The notes below the pieces were generated by a model. That model was given only the letters and a program-made list of their open reading frames with translations. It did not search any database and was not told the DNA's origin. Source: Theobroma cacao (lineage: Eukaryota; Streptophyta; Magnoliopsida; Malvales; Malvaceae). Taken from it: a DNA stretch of 64,000 nucleotides. The position numbers and the translations under genes were made by a program. Within the stretch, counting starts at the first letter, position 1. Every line of letters begins with the position of its first letter. Below are positions 10,920 through 21,485 of this stretch, one piece after another. The stretch lies in contig NC_030859.1 in assembly GCF_000208745.1 (NCBI RefSeq), positions 20,709,834 to 20,773,833 on the forward strand, written 5' to 3'.

Positions 10920-11698
10920 AAGTGATAACGAAATTAATTAATACAACTGAAAAATCGTTTCTCATGATGAGGTCGGATTACTTTCGAAGCAATTGCATTG
11001 TTCAAAAGGCTTCATCGAAACCAAAGTAATTCTTTTTCTGTGGTACGGCACAAAATATTATCACGTTTCAGGAATGTATAAGTGTAATGAATTCAAAAGT
11101 CGCCCATCTAGTTTACGCTTCTTACACTTTTGTCTCTTTTATTTGTTTCATCTAATGTGATAAAAATATTATTATTGGATCATCGAAGAGTGACATTTAC
11201 TAATAGTAATTTATGATAAGTCAACTTAGTTACATATAACTTGTACAATTTCTAGTATATCACTAAGTGTTTATGAACTTCATTTCTTGAAATTATTAAA
11301 GAGCGTATCTCTTGGAGTGGTTTAATCATAATTAAAAATTTTTGATTGATAATGGTAAATGTATAAATTTTGCTTTAAATGAATTCATTAGATGAAATTC
11401 GATTTTATTTAAAATTGAAAACTTTTTACAGAATTAAATTATTTAAGTTTTGGATATCTTAAATGCTCGTGAGAGTTGCATGATTGTGTCGTGCATGTGT
11501 AGTGTGATGTGATGATCGCAAACTTGGGTTAACCATGTGAGATTATAAATCAAGGAAAGGCTTCAAAGTTCCAAGGTAATGTCACTTTCTTCGATTTAAA
11601 ATTTTATTTGTTCTCAATGATTATTTAATAAACGTTAAAAAAGTTATAAATGATAAATTTTGAAAAGATAATAAAATCAGTCTGTATCTATCTACTTT
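10920..11698. repeat. Duplicated segment, copy A left part
   Basis: Colinear with 58900-59470: shared landmarks include AGGCTTCATCGAAACCAAAGT / AGGCTATATTGAAACCAAAAT, TTATTATTGGATCATCGAAGA / TTATTATTGGATCATCAAAGA, and AACTTGGGTTAACC / AACTTCGGTTACC. Copy A is interrupted at about 11699 by a gypsy fragment and resumes near 12551 (GACGAGATCATTTCACTAAACA), matching 59479 onward in copy B. It is non-coding. Confidence 0.75.
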
Positions 11699-12550
11699 TG
11701 TTTTGCTGACAAATGAGACATATTTTCGTATAATCCATCACATCTTGCCGCATACGAGGCTAATAGTAACCCTGTTTCAGTAGTGCAACGATCCATTACC
11801 AACCAGGATGTCCTGCTCAAGGAGTGTCGTGACATTCCCGCATTAATTTTTGCCAAAGCTTTTCCACGCTTCGAACATATATGCGTGGTTCCTTCATTAG
11901 TAGAAGTCCATTTTTCACACAAAAGTATTTCGACCTTCCACTCTCTAGGAACTTCCTAATGGCCACTGCTTGAGGATTTTGATGCAAATTTTTCTTAATA
12001 AAATTATGGATATCTGTGGTCACTTTACTAGTTGTCATTGGTGTGATCACCCTTAGAGCTACGAATTCGGCCTTCCTACTGAGGGCGTCTACCACATGGT
12101 TCGCTTTTGTAGCTTTGTGCTCAAAGGAGAAATCAAACTTGACTAAGAACTTTTGTCATCTTGTTTGCTTAGTTGTAAGTTTTGGCTGTGTGAGGAAATG
12201 ACTTAGTTGTATTGTTGGTCTTAACCATGAATTGCGATCCTAGCAAGATATGTCGTCAGGCTCGTAAACAGTGAATCATTGCTAGTAGTTCTTTCTCCTG
12301 TGTCATGTATCTCCTCTCAATTTCATTCAACTTTCGACTTTTGAATGCAATCGAATGTCCTTCTTGTAGCAACACTTCTCCAAGGGCAAAGTTTGATGCA
12401 TCCGTTTGTACCTCGAAGGGCTTTGTAATATCGGAGAGTGATAAAACAGGATCCATCATTATTGTGTCCTTCAAACCTTCGAAGGCTTCTTGACACTATG
12501 GTGTCCAACTCCACTTCTGCTCCTTTTTTGGTAATTTTGTTAGTTCTATG
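11690..12550 (-). pseudogene. Ty3/gypsy pol fragment (RNase H to integrase zinc finger)
   Basis: Minus-strand pieces, in order, match a gypsy polyprotein. RNase H: PFEVQTDASNFALGEVLLQEG and FKSRKLNEIERRYMTQEKEL. Connection: VKFDFSFEHKATKANH then DALSRKAEFVALRV. Integrase H2C2 finger: LLLMKEPRIYV, MRECHD, then in another frame a CLICQQNK end near 11700. Frameshifts near 11820 and 12250 and stops break it. There is no RT core, integrase core or LTR at its ends, so this is a short inserted or captured piece. The DALSRKAE text suggests the Tekay/Del side of the chromoviruses, but that is weak. Confidence 0.85.
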
Positions 12551-12640
12551 TTTTGTACTGACGAGATCATTTCACTAAACATTTATTGACGTATAATGAG
12601 ATTAATCAAAACTTTTACAAGATTTTTTAACACCAAAACA
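12551..12640. repeat. Duplicated segment, copy A right part
   Basis: Continuation of copy A after the gypsy fragment. GACGAGATCATTTCACTAAACATTTATTGACG matches 59479-59510 of copy B. A second, weaker copy of the same words occurs near 12660. Sequence from 12640 to 12790 is AT-rich with nothing else recognised. Confidence 0.65.
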
Positions 12641-12792
12641 ATATAGAAGAAAATATTGAAAATCATTTCATTGAGCATTTATTGATGTATAATACTTAAA
12701 TACTTTTTTTACTTCAAAAATTAAAACTTAAATTAATAATAATAAATAAGTTCCAAGTCCTAATTGTTAATATTAAATAATCATATATATTA

Positions 12793-13047
12793 GTTATATT
12801 ATTTATTTATTTAATCACGAGGTAAAGGAAAGCTTGCAAGCATAATCTTAACTCAATTCGACACCACACTCAAGTCCAATTACATTGGACAGGGGCTCGG
12901 CTTTACTTCGAAGGCTCTTCCGTTATATTATTTATTTATTTAATCACAAGGTAAAGGAAAGCTTCCAAGCATAATCTTAACTCAATTCGACGCGACACTC
13001 AAGTCCAATTACATTGGACAGGGGCTCGGCCTTACTTCGACGGCTCT
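12793..13047. repeat. Tandem duplication, two 129-bp units
   Basis: Units start at 12793 and 12922 with GTTATATTATTTATTTATTT and run through GGTAAAGGAAAGCTT, AAGTCCAATTACATTGGACA and GGGGCTCGG. They differ at only a few positions, so the duplication is fairly recent. A partial third copy of AAGTCCAATTTCATTGGACA is at about 13092-13111. The word TCCAAT-N-ATTGGA is an inverted repeat. Confidence 0.9.
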
Positions 13048-13300
13048 CCCCCTTTAATTCTTTCAAAGCCTGATTGTATCCCACGTTACTCAAGTCCAAT
13101 TTCATTGGACATGGGCTCCTCCTACACAAGAAAGGAAAATAATATTTTCCTCAATTTTTTTTAACTATTGAGAAATATATTTGGAGAAACAATGCATGTC
13201 ACTGCCTGCTACGAGATTCCACCATTTTCATCATTATCAAACCATTAAAGCATAGAGAAACATTAGCAATTAAGATTCATTGGTATCTAGCATAATCTTT

Positions 13301-13400
13301 CTAGGCATTGGTCACCTTCTCTTGCTTGCTGTCACTCTTCTCATAGTAATGGTAAGCTGTTGCACCAAATAGCACTCAGTATTAAAGACCTGACAATTCG
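13301..13400 (-). pseudogene. HIG1-domain protein gene relic, C-terminal exon tail
   Basis: On the minus strand the text FGATAYHYYEKSDSKQEKVT ending in a stop (13301-13303) matches the C-terminal exon of the HIG1 pseudogene at 39533-39635 (GASAYH, then YEKSSSKEEKVANA). HIG1-domain proteins are small inner mitochondrial membrane proteins that assist respiratory supercomplex formation. Upstream of VLFGA the frame has stops and no splice site is recognisable. The 3' flank (CCACCATTTTCATCATTATC) also matches that at 39435, so this is a duplicated block that decayed. Confidence 0.6.
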
Positions 13401-14674
13401 TGTTTATATTATCGTAATTGTGTCATGTAACATAAAGTATTAACCGTTCTTTCATGGCTTTGCAAATGTTCTTCCTTTCATGGTTATTTTGAATGACAAG
13501 AAAGGAGCTACGACACAGTGACAGCAGTTGTGACAATGTTCATTTAAACTCGTATTGTTCTTTGTTTCTGGTGCTCTTGTTGTCTGCATCGGCTTCAAGG
13601 CCACTCTCTACCTTCTGCTATGTGAAGATCTCTTCAATTTACTAACTTATGTTAAAAGTGTTGGGTTTTTTAATTCAAATATCCGATAACTTAAATGGTC
13701 TTAATTTTAAGATTTCATAATATTAATGGAATAAGTGTTATAGTTTTAATGGGAATGTGATGACTGCCTATTATTTGAAACTTTCCTAATTTGGAGAGAG
13801 CATTGTCTCTTTGGTGGAAGAGTTCTGCTCATTTAAAGGAAAAAGATATGGGTCCCCAGCCTAGGCAATTTTAGAAAATAAACACCTTGTTACCATCGCT
13901 GAAAACTACTATTGGGTTAGAAGACTTGGAAAAAGAAAAGCTTGCAGCTTGAAGAACTTGAAAAGGAAAAAGCTAGGAACTCAAAAAGAAGAGACATTGA
14001 TATTTGCTATGGTTGGAGATTAGTGTCATGATCCTAATGAGTATTTGGTAGGTTATTTATCATGATTGTTCGTATTTAAAACTCTTATTTTATAATGATG
14101 GAAAGTTCCAATCTTGACATAATGTCAAATATTGACTATCAAATCCTTTTCGTTAGCAAAAAAAACATTATGTTAATTAATATTTTTCAAAATTATTAAT
14201 TTCTACTTCCACTATGCCTTATTAATTTTATATGGGTATGTATGTGTGTATGTATGTATATATTTATGTGTTTGAGAATTTAAACATACCAGAGCTAGAA
14301 TAATCTCTGCCTAACATATTTGAGATGTGATACTAATTATATATTTATAATTTTTTTATATATTTCTAAAATAATATTTTAAAAATTATTTAGAGAAATA
14401 ATGAACTAGATGCTTTGTTGGTTTAGAAGTAGGTGTGCAGAATAGATAAAACTTGGTAAAAAAGCAATGACATGCAAGTGAAATTTATATGATAGCTTGT
14501 ATATATATTAGACTTGATATGAAAAAATTTGAAGGTTGGAGACGGTTCACTTATTTTTTCTAACTCTCCTCCCCCACCATGAGAGAGTTGGATAACGGTT
14601 GGGGGTTGAAACTGAATGAGGGGACCATCATATTAGTTTAAATTCTTTATTTATTATCTATATTGCATAGATGG
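13401..14674. other. AT-rich intergenic, no gene seen
   Basis: About 1.3 kb with no supported frame. It contains a short ATGTATGTGTGTATGTATG microsatellite-like run near 14240 and otherwise unassigned sequence. Part of 14500-15690 may be the LTR and leader of copia-host (15692 onward), but no second LTR survives to prove it. Confidence 0.4.
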
Positions 14675-14960
14675 GCCAGAATAAGCAATATTGGACATAG
14701 TCTTTTAGTTATTAGTCTAGGCCAGAATAAACAATATTGGACTTTGTCTTTTTATGTTATTAGTCTAGTCTAAAATAAACAATATTGAACATTGTCTTTT
14801 CATGTTATTAGTTTAGGTTACAATAAACAATATTGGGCTTAGTTATTTTTGCTATTAGTTTGAGCCAGAATAAACAATATTGAGCTCAGTATATTTATAC
14901 TAATTAATTTGAGCTAGAATAAATAATATTGGGCTTAGTTTATTTATGAAATTTGTCTGG
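14675..14960. repeat. Minisatellite, six units of 46-49 bp
   Basis: Units begin at about 14675, 14721, 14769, 14817, 14864 and 14913, each with a core like GCCAGAATAAACAATATTGG followed by ACTTTGTCTTTTTATGTTATTAGT. Units have diverged by substitutions while the period is kept within three bases. It lies upstream of copia-host gag and could be part of its LTR. Confidence 0.85.
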
Positions 14961-15691
14961 GCTTATAAACTATTAAGTTGAATGGGCTATAACGTATCTA
15001 AAATTTTGGACTAATAAAATTAGAAAAGGTAAACTCATTTAAATGAAACTAATTTTTGGATCTAATTGTGTTTTCTAGATCTAATTAGTTTGACTATTTT
15101 AGTCATGGAAGGAGTTTATTTAGTCTAAATTGAGCCCATTTGATTTTTGATCAAGATATTATTATCTATATAATAAATTAATTAATATCTAATTTGTGTT
15201 ATACTTATTTTTATATATCTTGATTATTATTGTGATGCCATATAATAGTATACATTTGAATAATTGAGATTAACCACAATATCTTAATTCTGATAAGATT
15301 TACATTAAGTAAATTTACAATATTTTATTTTGATGACATCAACTTTGAATGACATCAATTTTCTAAATAAACATATTATATAATTATTTTTACTCCATAG
15401 ACATATTATTCTATTTTTATGGTTAATTAGGATGAAATTGAAGTTATTTTTATTTCCTTAATTAGCCCACAGGTATTGGGAAATATTAATAATTTTTAGT
15501 TTCATAATAAAAGATAATGAATCATTATGTGTTAGAATCTTTGTCCATGGGTAAATTTTGATGACATGTTGATTCATGTATATTTTTTGTTTGTCTTACA
15601 TCAATAAGTCTATCTTTATGGTTGATGGTTTGTGCCTCATTTATTATTAAGTAAGCATGTTTATTTATTTATCTGCAGTTAATCAAACTTT
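14961..15691. other. AT-rich stretch, possible copia-host leader
   Basis: No coding frame. It sits directly upstream of the copia-host gag start, where the 5' LTR and leader would be expected. I cannot define LTR ends because the 3' end of that element is missing. Confidence 0.35.
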
Positions 15692-15964
15692 TATGATTTC
15701 TAATGATAAAGTTCCCTACTTGATTGGTGACAACTATAAAGGGTGAAAAGGGAGTGTTATTCTCCATTTAGGAGGCTTGGACCTTAACTATACTCTTCTT
15801 AAAGATAAGCTGATTATATCTACGAGTATTAGTACTCCAACTAAGATAGCATTGTATGAACAGTGGGAACGATCAAATCGTTTGAGTATGATGTTTATCA
15901 AATCTCACATTATGACTAGTATTCGTGGGTCGATACTTGATTGTAAGAATGTCAAGGAATTGAT
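15692..15964 (+). pseudogene. Copia-host gag, 5' part
   Basis: The plus-strand Gag start reads MISNDKVPYLIGDNYKG, then a TGA, then LGGLDLNYTLLKDKLIIST and YEQWERSNRLSMMFIKS, which matches the start of one group of plant copia Gag proteins. The frame is cut at 15964 by the Sirevirus insertion and continues in frame at 26033. The last five bases TTGAT (15960-15964) are the left target duplication; the right copy at 26028-26032 is CTGAT. The stop in place of a tryptophan-like codon shows it was already dead or died later. Confidence 0.85.
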
Positions 15965-17057
15965 TATTGGTTCCAAATAACTGTGTTAAAGGGGGGTGAA
16001 TAGCATTTTTTGGCTCTTACAAAGCTTGACTTCTAATCGGGGACAAATTGAAGATCAATGATGAGAAATTTGATACAAGATGAAGGAATGATTTAAGAAA
16101 GAATGAAAATGAAAAATAAAACAGAGTAGATAATACAGAAAGATTTATAGTGGTTCGGTCAAAGACTTATATCCACTACCTTGATTGTTCAATTAAGGAT
16201 TTTTCAAACCAAATCACTATGAACAGTGAAATTCCCAAGCTTCCACCCAGCTTTTACAATGGCTTTTCATAGGCTCAGCCACAACCTTTAACAATAGTTT
16301 TTCCCGAGATCAACCAAAACCCAAAACTAACTTTTCTAGGCTGAGTTAGAACCTATACAATCAATCAAGCAACCCAAGCTTAATCAATCCCTTAGAGTGT
16401 CTTGCACACTCTAAGTATTCAAGGAGAAAAGAAATAAAGATGTCCTTATGATCACTAACCTGATCTGAATGGTACAAGTTGAAGTGCTTAACTCAATTAC
16501 AAGGATTGGAGTGAAGGGTAGAAAGTATACAGAGAATTTTTGCTATGTTTGAGCTCTTTTTGATCTTGGAAGCCTTGAATATGTTTCATAGCCGTTGGGA
16601 GTGCCTTAAATACTTGGAAAATCAATTCTGATGGATGTTTGATAGATTTTGATCATTGAAACAGTTTAGAGTTGGTTTTAGCTGTTAATCTATCTTATAG
16701 TGCTCAAAGTCAAATTTTCAAACAGAGAGCATTAAGTCGTTTCTGTCTTCCGATCTCAGTTTCTAGCAATGAGCTCTTAGTTGACTAACATCTCTTAGTC
16801 GATTAAGTCGTCTTTGCCTCTGAACCAGCCATCTTCATTTTTGAGTTTTAGTTGACTAACTCCTTTGATTATCTTACCAAGTGGCTTATGTTTTGTGATT
16901 CAATTGTAGCTCCTCATTCTTATGCGTTTTGATATTCCCCTTTTTAGTGATTAATTTATTATTGGCATACATTTTCCATCCTGCACACTCAAGTAGCATA
17001 GTTAGACATAAATGAGTGGGAATGTTTTATTATCATAAAAAACTAATGGAGTCAATA
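15965..17057 (-). repeat. Sirevirus 3' LTR
   Basis: 1093-bp LTR. The plus strand starts TATTGGTTCC and ends GAGTCAATA. It contains repeated TTAGTTGACTAA/TTAGTCGATTAA words near 16730-16880. Sequence just outside it (17058 onward) is the polypurine tract. Confidence 0.9.
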
Positions 17058-17700
17058 ATCTCCTCCTTTTTGATGATGACAAAACATTCCTTAATTAACA
17101 GCACAGTGTCTATTAGTTCCTTTTTGTTCTGCACAAAATGAAAATTTTCTCCCCTTCAGTGTGGGCTTCCCCTTAATGTATGCATGATTTTATTAGTCAA
17201 TTCTACAAGTTTTTATCTATTTCTTAATGAAAATGATAGGTATAGATTCAACCATTTGACAAAATATTTTTATATAGCCTTATAAAACAATCATCTATAG
17301 GTGACAGAATATCAATCACTGTCATCTGCAAATCATATCCATTCCAAAAACAAATGCGATTAACCATCCAACATAAATATCACATATCATAAAAGCATAA
17401 TCGACATTCATATTCATTCACAAACAAATTCCATTCACAATTCAACAGGAATATCATGAAAGCAAGTTATCAGTAAACAAAATAACATAAGCATCCAATT
17501 AACAAAATAACATAAACAGCTTATCAGTATCCAATTTTCAGCAAAATAACATCCCAATCATCATAGTCAGATTTAGATTCCTAAATTACTCTATCTCCCC
17601 TAAGCTTTCTATTTTCCTTATCTCCCCTAAACTTTCTATTTTTTCTCCCTTTTTGTCATCAGTAAAATAGGGGTGATGCACTGGCTTAAGAGGAATTAGA
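17058..17700 (-). promoter_or_regulatory. Sirevirus multiple polypurine tracts
   Basis: Element-strand purine tracts: CAAAAAGGAGGAGAT next to the LTR (17058-17072, after TTTGTCATCAT), AAGGGGAAG and GAAGGGGAGAAAA near 17145-17175, two copies of TTAGGGGAGAT near 17595-17625, and ATGACAAAAAGGGAGAAAA near 17640-17658. Repeated tracts in the 3' untranslated region are a reported Sirevirus feature; the one abutting the LTR is the likely functional primer. Confidence 0.75.
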
Positions 17701-19572
17701 GGGGGTAGACTCATTAGTTCCAAAGTGGACATTGAGGGATTCAAAAGATGGCATAGGTGATGATCTTTGTGGTGAGCAGTCAGGGGAAGATTTGTCTGAA
17801 ATTTAGAATGGATCTTGAGCAGAAGACTTGATTGAGGGTTTGCCTCTATCAGCTAGTTTGGAAGACTTCTTCCTCTTGAGGAATTTTGGCTTTGTTGTCA
17901 TGGTTTTCTTGCCTTTACTAGTAGGTTTGGATTTAGCTTTTGTGGAAGCAGCTGCTTACCCTTGTTCTGTATCAGTAGGTCCACTTTCTCTGATAATGTG
18001 AACCGACTCAAGAGAAGCCTTTGTAGATACTGACTTTTGAGCCTTGTTCTTTGCTACTTCTCTTTCTGCTTGTTCTTCTCTGACCATTTGGTGAAAGACA
18101 TCCATTATTGAAACTTCCTCAGAGTTAGAAGGAAATGGTTTTTTTCGTTGTGGTTCATCATTTTGTGGAGAGTCACCATTAAGAGATCCTATCACTTTAG
18201 TACCTTTATTGGATTCTTTTTGCTTTTCAAGTTCAGGGGTAGGTGATCTCTTTGCTGGACCAGATTCTGGTTCATCTCCTTTAGCTGGGAAAATAGGGCT
18301 TTCAGCAGCTTGTCCTGCCGGTGCTGGACTTGGTGTTACAAAAGTGTCTTCAGCTGCAGGACCAAAAGGTGATTTTCCTTTTTCTTTCATCACATTTTCT
18401 AGCTCTTTCAATTTATCTTCAATTTTCTATATTCTTGCTGACTGGTCAATGAGCTTCTCATTAATTCTCATTAGCAAATTCAAAATCATTTCATTTGAGA
18501 TAAAGAAGGAAGTAGCCTCTGTCTGAGCAGAGATGGAATGCTCATCCCTTGGAGTAACCTTGGGGGTTTTAACAAACTTTTCTCCTTTTAGTTTGTATCC
18601 CATCTTTGGTAAACTTCCTAGATAGATTGCTTGGTCCCTACTCTTAACTTGGTCATTCTCATATCTCGAGCACCATATCCCCTTTTTCTTCACCAATGAG
18701 ATGATTATGTTCACATAGGGCAGATTCACCTTCTCAACTTGACATGTTCCTCTCATCCTTTCTATCATGAATCTACCTAAGTTGAGGGGAGTAGCATTAA
18801 AGGCATGCTTCATCAGCCACATATCTTGAAGGCTTACGTAGTTGAAGCTACCGCTTCTTCCATGAATTGCTGTGGTAATGAAATAATGTAGGATCCTACT
18901 CTGAGGGCTTTCAATGAAACTGGCATAACTTTTGGATGAATATCTTTCCTTTTTCCTTGTGATTATTTCCCACAAAGATGAGGGATCATAATCTTCAAGG
19001 ATTTCATATTCTCCCTTTTCACAGTTAACCTTAAGTAGACTGCTCAAATCTGTGGCAGTGACCATAAACTCCTTTCCATTTTTCAGACAATTATCAACAA
19101 AATCCTCAAGATCTTGAGGTTCATTTTCATCTAATGCAATGCTAGCATAGAATTCCTTCACAAGGCTAGCACTATAAGTTTTGTTCTTAAAAATGCTCAA
19201 CTTTTTCAATTTTATCTCTTCAAAATAATTCGATAAACCCTTTTTAATTTCTAGAACCTCATTGAAGCTATCCCGGTCAATTTACTTCCTGCATGAAATG
19301 GGTGCATTCTCTATTTCCCTAAACCTATCCTCATAAGTGTTATTTCTAAATTTTGAGGATAGAGGAGTACCTTTCTGATGGATTTTTCTTTTTCCTTCTT
19401 TTTCTCTGATTTTTGTTCTTTCTCTCTCTGTTTCTTCCCAATTTTCTCTATCATCGAAGCTGACTCATCTTTCTTTCTCTTCTTTTGAATCTTGGTTGGT
19501 GGACTTCCTTCCATGGGTCATTTTCCTTTCTTCTTTTCTAGAATATTACTGGGTAATGTGGATTTGGCCATC
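17700..19572 (-). pseudogene. Sirevirus envelope-position ORF (putative plant transposon protein)
   Basis: Between pol and the 3' LTR lies a broken coding region with three visible parts on the minus strand. Part one is a very basic Lys/Glu-rich N-terminus (from about 19572, MEGSPPTKIQKKRKKDES). Part two is a 260-codon globular part (19209-18427) with LVKEFYASIALDENEP, ILHYFITTAIHGRSGS and MKHAFNATPLNLGRFMIERM. Part three is a Pro/Ser/Glu-rich part (18411-17956) and a basic C-terminus. The globular part resembles the domain family annotated as putative plant transposon protein, found in the third ORF of plant LTR elements. I see no signal peptide, membrane span or fusion peptide, so an envelope role is not supported. 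Stops lie near 19520, 19300, 18420, 17955 and 17805. Confidence 0.7.
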
Positions 19573-19995
19573 GATTTTGAGTGGTATTAGACTTAAGGTA
19601 TTGAGAGTTTGAGAGGTAAGCGTTTCAATTTTGAGAGGAGTGGCTTCAGATGGGAGAGAATGGAGTGAAAAGGAGTTTAGAGAAGTTATTTTTCCTTTGG
19701 AAACCATTAGACTCCCCTTTTTAAATGTTGTCAGTTACCCTATTTCAAAATTCAAAAATTTACCTCTCTTTTTATTTTTAGTTTAGCGATTTTTCTTTTT
19801 TTTTTTCACCCGATATACCTGTCCTTTTTTCCTTAAATCTTATCAGTTTTATTTCAGTCTCTTAACTAACTAAGTGTTGCTTTTATCCGACTAAGTCTAT
19901 TAACAAAAATATACAAAATGCTTTTAGTTGGTTAAGCGATACACTTAATCAACTAAGTGCCTACTGTCTTATGATTGAAAAGCTCAGAAATTTTC

Positions 19996-21482
19996 CTAAA
20001 GCTCCTGTACATTAATCATTCCTAGATTTCTCTTAATCTCACAGAATCTTTTTTCATTTAGGAGCTTGGTGAATATATTAGCTAATTATTGCAAGGTGTT
20101 AACAAACTCAATTTTAATGTCTCCTTTAATCACGTGGTCTCTAATAAAGTGATGTCTAATTTCAATATCTTTGGTCTTAGAGTGCTGAATCGGATTCTTT
20201 GAAATATTGATGGCACTCATGTTATCACACAATATTGGTACATTATGCATGGTTACTCCAAAGTCTTTTAATTGTTGTTTGATCCATAAAATTTAAGCAC
20301 AACAACTACCTAAAGAGATGTACTCAGCTTCAGCTGTTGAAAGTGTAACAGAGTTTTGTTTCTTACTTGACCAAGATACTAGTATGTTTCTTAGATGCTG
20401 ACAAGTGCTACTAGTACTTTTTTCATCTGTTTTACTTCCTGCAAAGTCAGCATCAAAATATCCAATGAGATCAAAATATGATCCTTTTGGATACCATAGT
20501 CCTAGACTTTGTGTGTCTAATAGGTACTTAAAGATTCTTTTTATTACAGTTAAGTGTGACTTTTTAGGTTGTGATTGAAACCATGCACACAAACATACAC
20601 TAAATTGCATATTAGGCCTGCTAGCAGTTAAGTGAAGCAACGATCCAATCATACCTCTATAAAGCTTTTGATCAATACTTTTTCCTTTTTCATCTTTATC
20701 AAGCCTTGTAGAAGGACTCATTGAAGTGTGGATTGACTTCAACTTCATTATATCAAACTTTTTTAGCATGTCTTGAGTATATCGTTGTTGATTGATGAAT
20801 ATACCATCCTTACATTGTTTGATTTGAAGACCAAGAAAGAATTTCAGTTCACCCATCATGCTCATTTCGAATTCACCCTGTATTTCTTTAGCGAATTTCT
20901 TGCACAAAACTTCATTAGTAGCACTAAATACAATATCATCCACATATATTTGAACAACAATTAAATCATTCAAGTATTTCTTAATGAATAGTTTTGTGTC
21001 TATACTTCCTCTAACATACCTTTTTTCAACTAAAAACTTTGAAAGCCTTTCATGCCAAGCTCTAAGAGCTTGTTTCAATCCATATAAGGCCTTATGCAGT
21101 TTGAAAACATAATCAGGCTTTTCAAAATCCTCAAATCCGGGGGGTTGTTTGACATAGACTTCTTCTTGAATGGTACCATTTAAAATGCACTTTTTACATC
21201 CATTTGGAATAATTTCAAGTTGATGAAACATGCAAATGCAAGCAATAATCTTATGGCTTCTATCCTAGCAACAAGAGCAAATGTTTCATCATAGTTAGTG
21301 CCTTTTTCTTGGTTATATCCTTGAGCCACTAACCTAGCTTTGTTTCTAATAACATTACCTTGCTCATCTACCTTATTTCTAAACACCCATTTTGTGCCAA
21401 CAATTGGGTGATTGAATGGCCTGGAAACTAGTGTCTGTACTTGATTTCTTTCAAATTGTTCTAGTTCTTCTTGCATGGCCAA
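19996..21482 (-). pseudogene. Sirevirus reverse transcriptase and RNase H
   Basis: RT text begins in the minus frame near 21482 (FNHPIVGTKWVFRNKVDEQG, ARLVAQGYNQEKG, QMDVKSAF), shifts frame at about 21200 (NGTIQEEVYVKQPPGFEDF) and carries the catalytic IYVDDIVFSATN. RNase H follows (YFDADFAGSKTDEKSTS, LSTAEAEYISLG), then a TAA within ILWIKQQLKD near 20295, and continues (LCDNMSAINISKNPIQHSKT) to the natural end NVQEL-stop at 19996. The YVDD box is intact; the lesions are one frameshift and at least one stop. It copies element RNA into DNA in active relatives. Confidence 0.9.
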
Positions 21483-21485
21483 TAT

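Noticed and set aside
14675..14960. Possible CRISPR-like array
   Set aside because: Units are contiguous without unique spacers, and the genome is a plant; it is a minisatellite.
17956..19209. True viral envelope glycoprotein
   Set aside because: No signal peptide, membrane segment, cysteine pattern or cleavage site; only the position is envelope-like.
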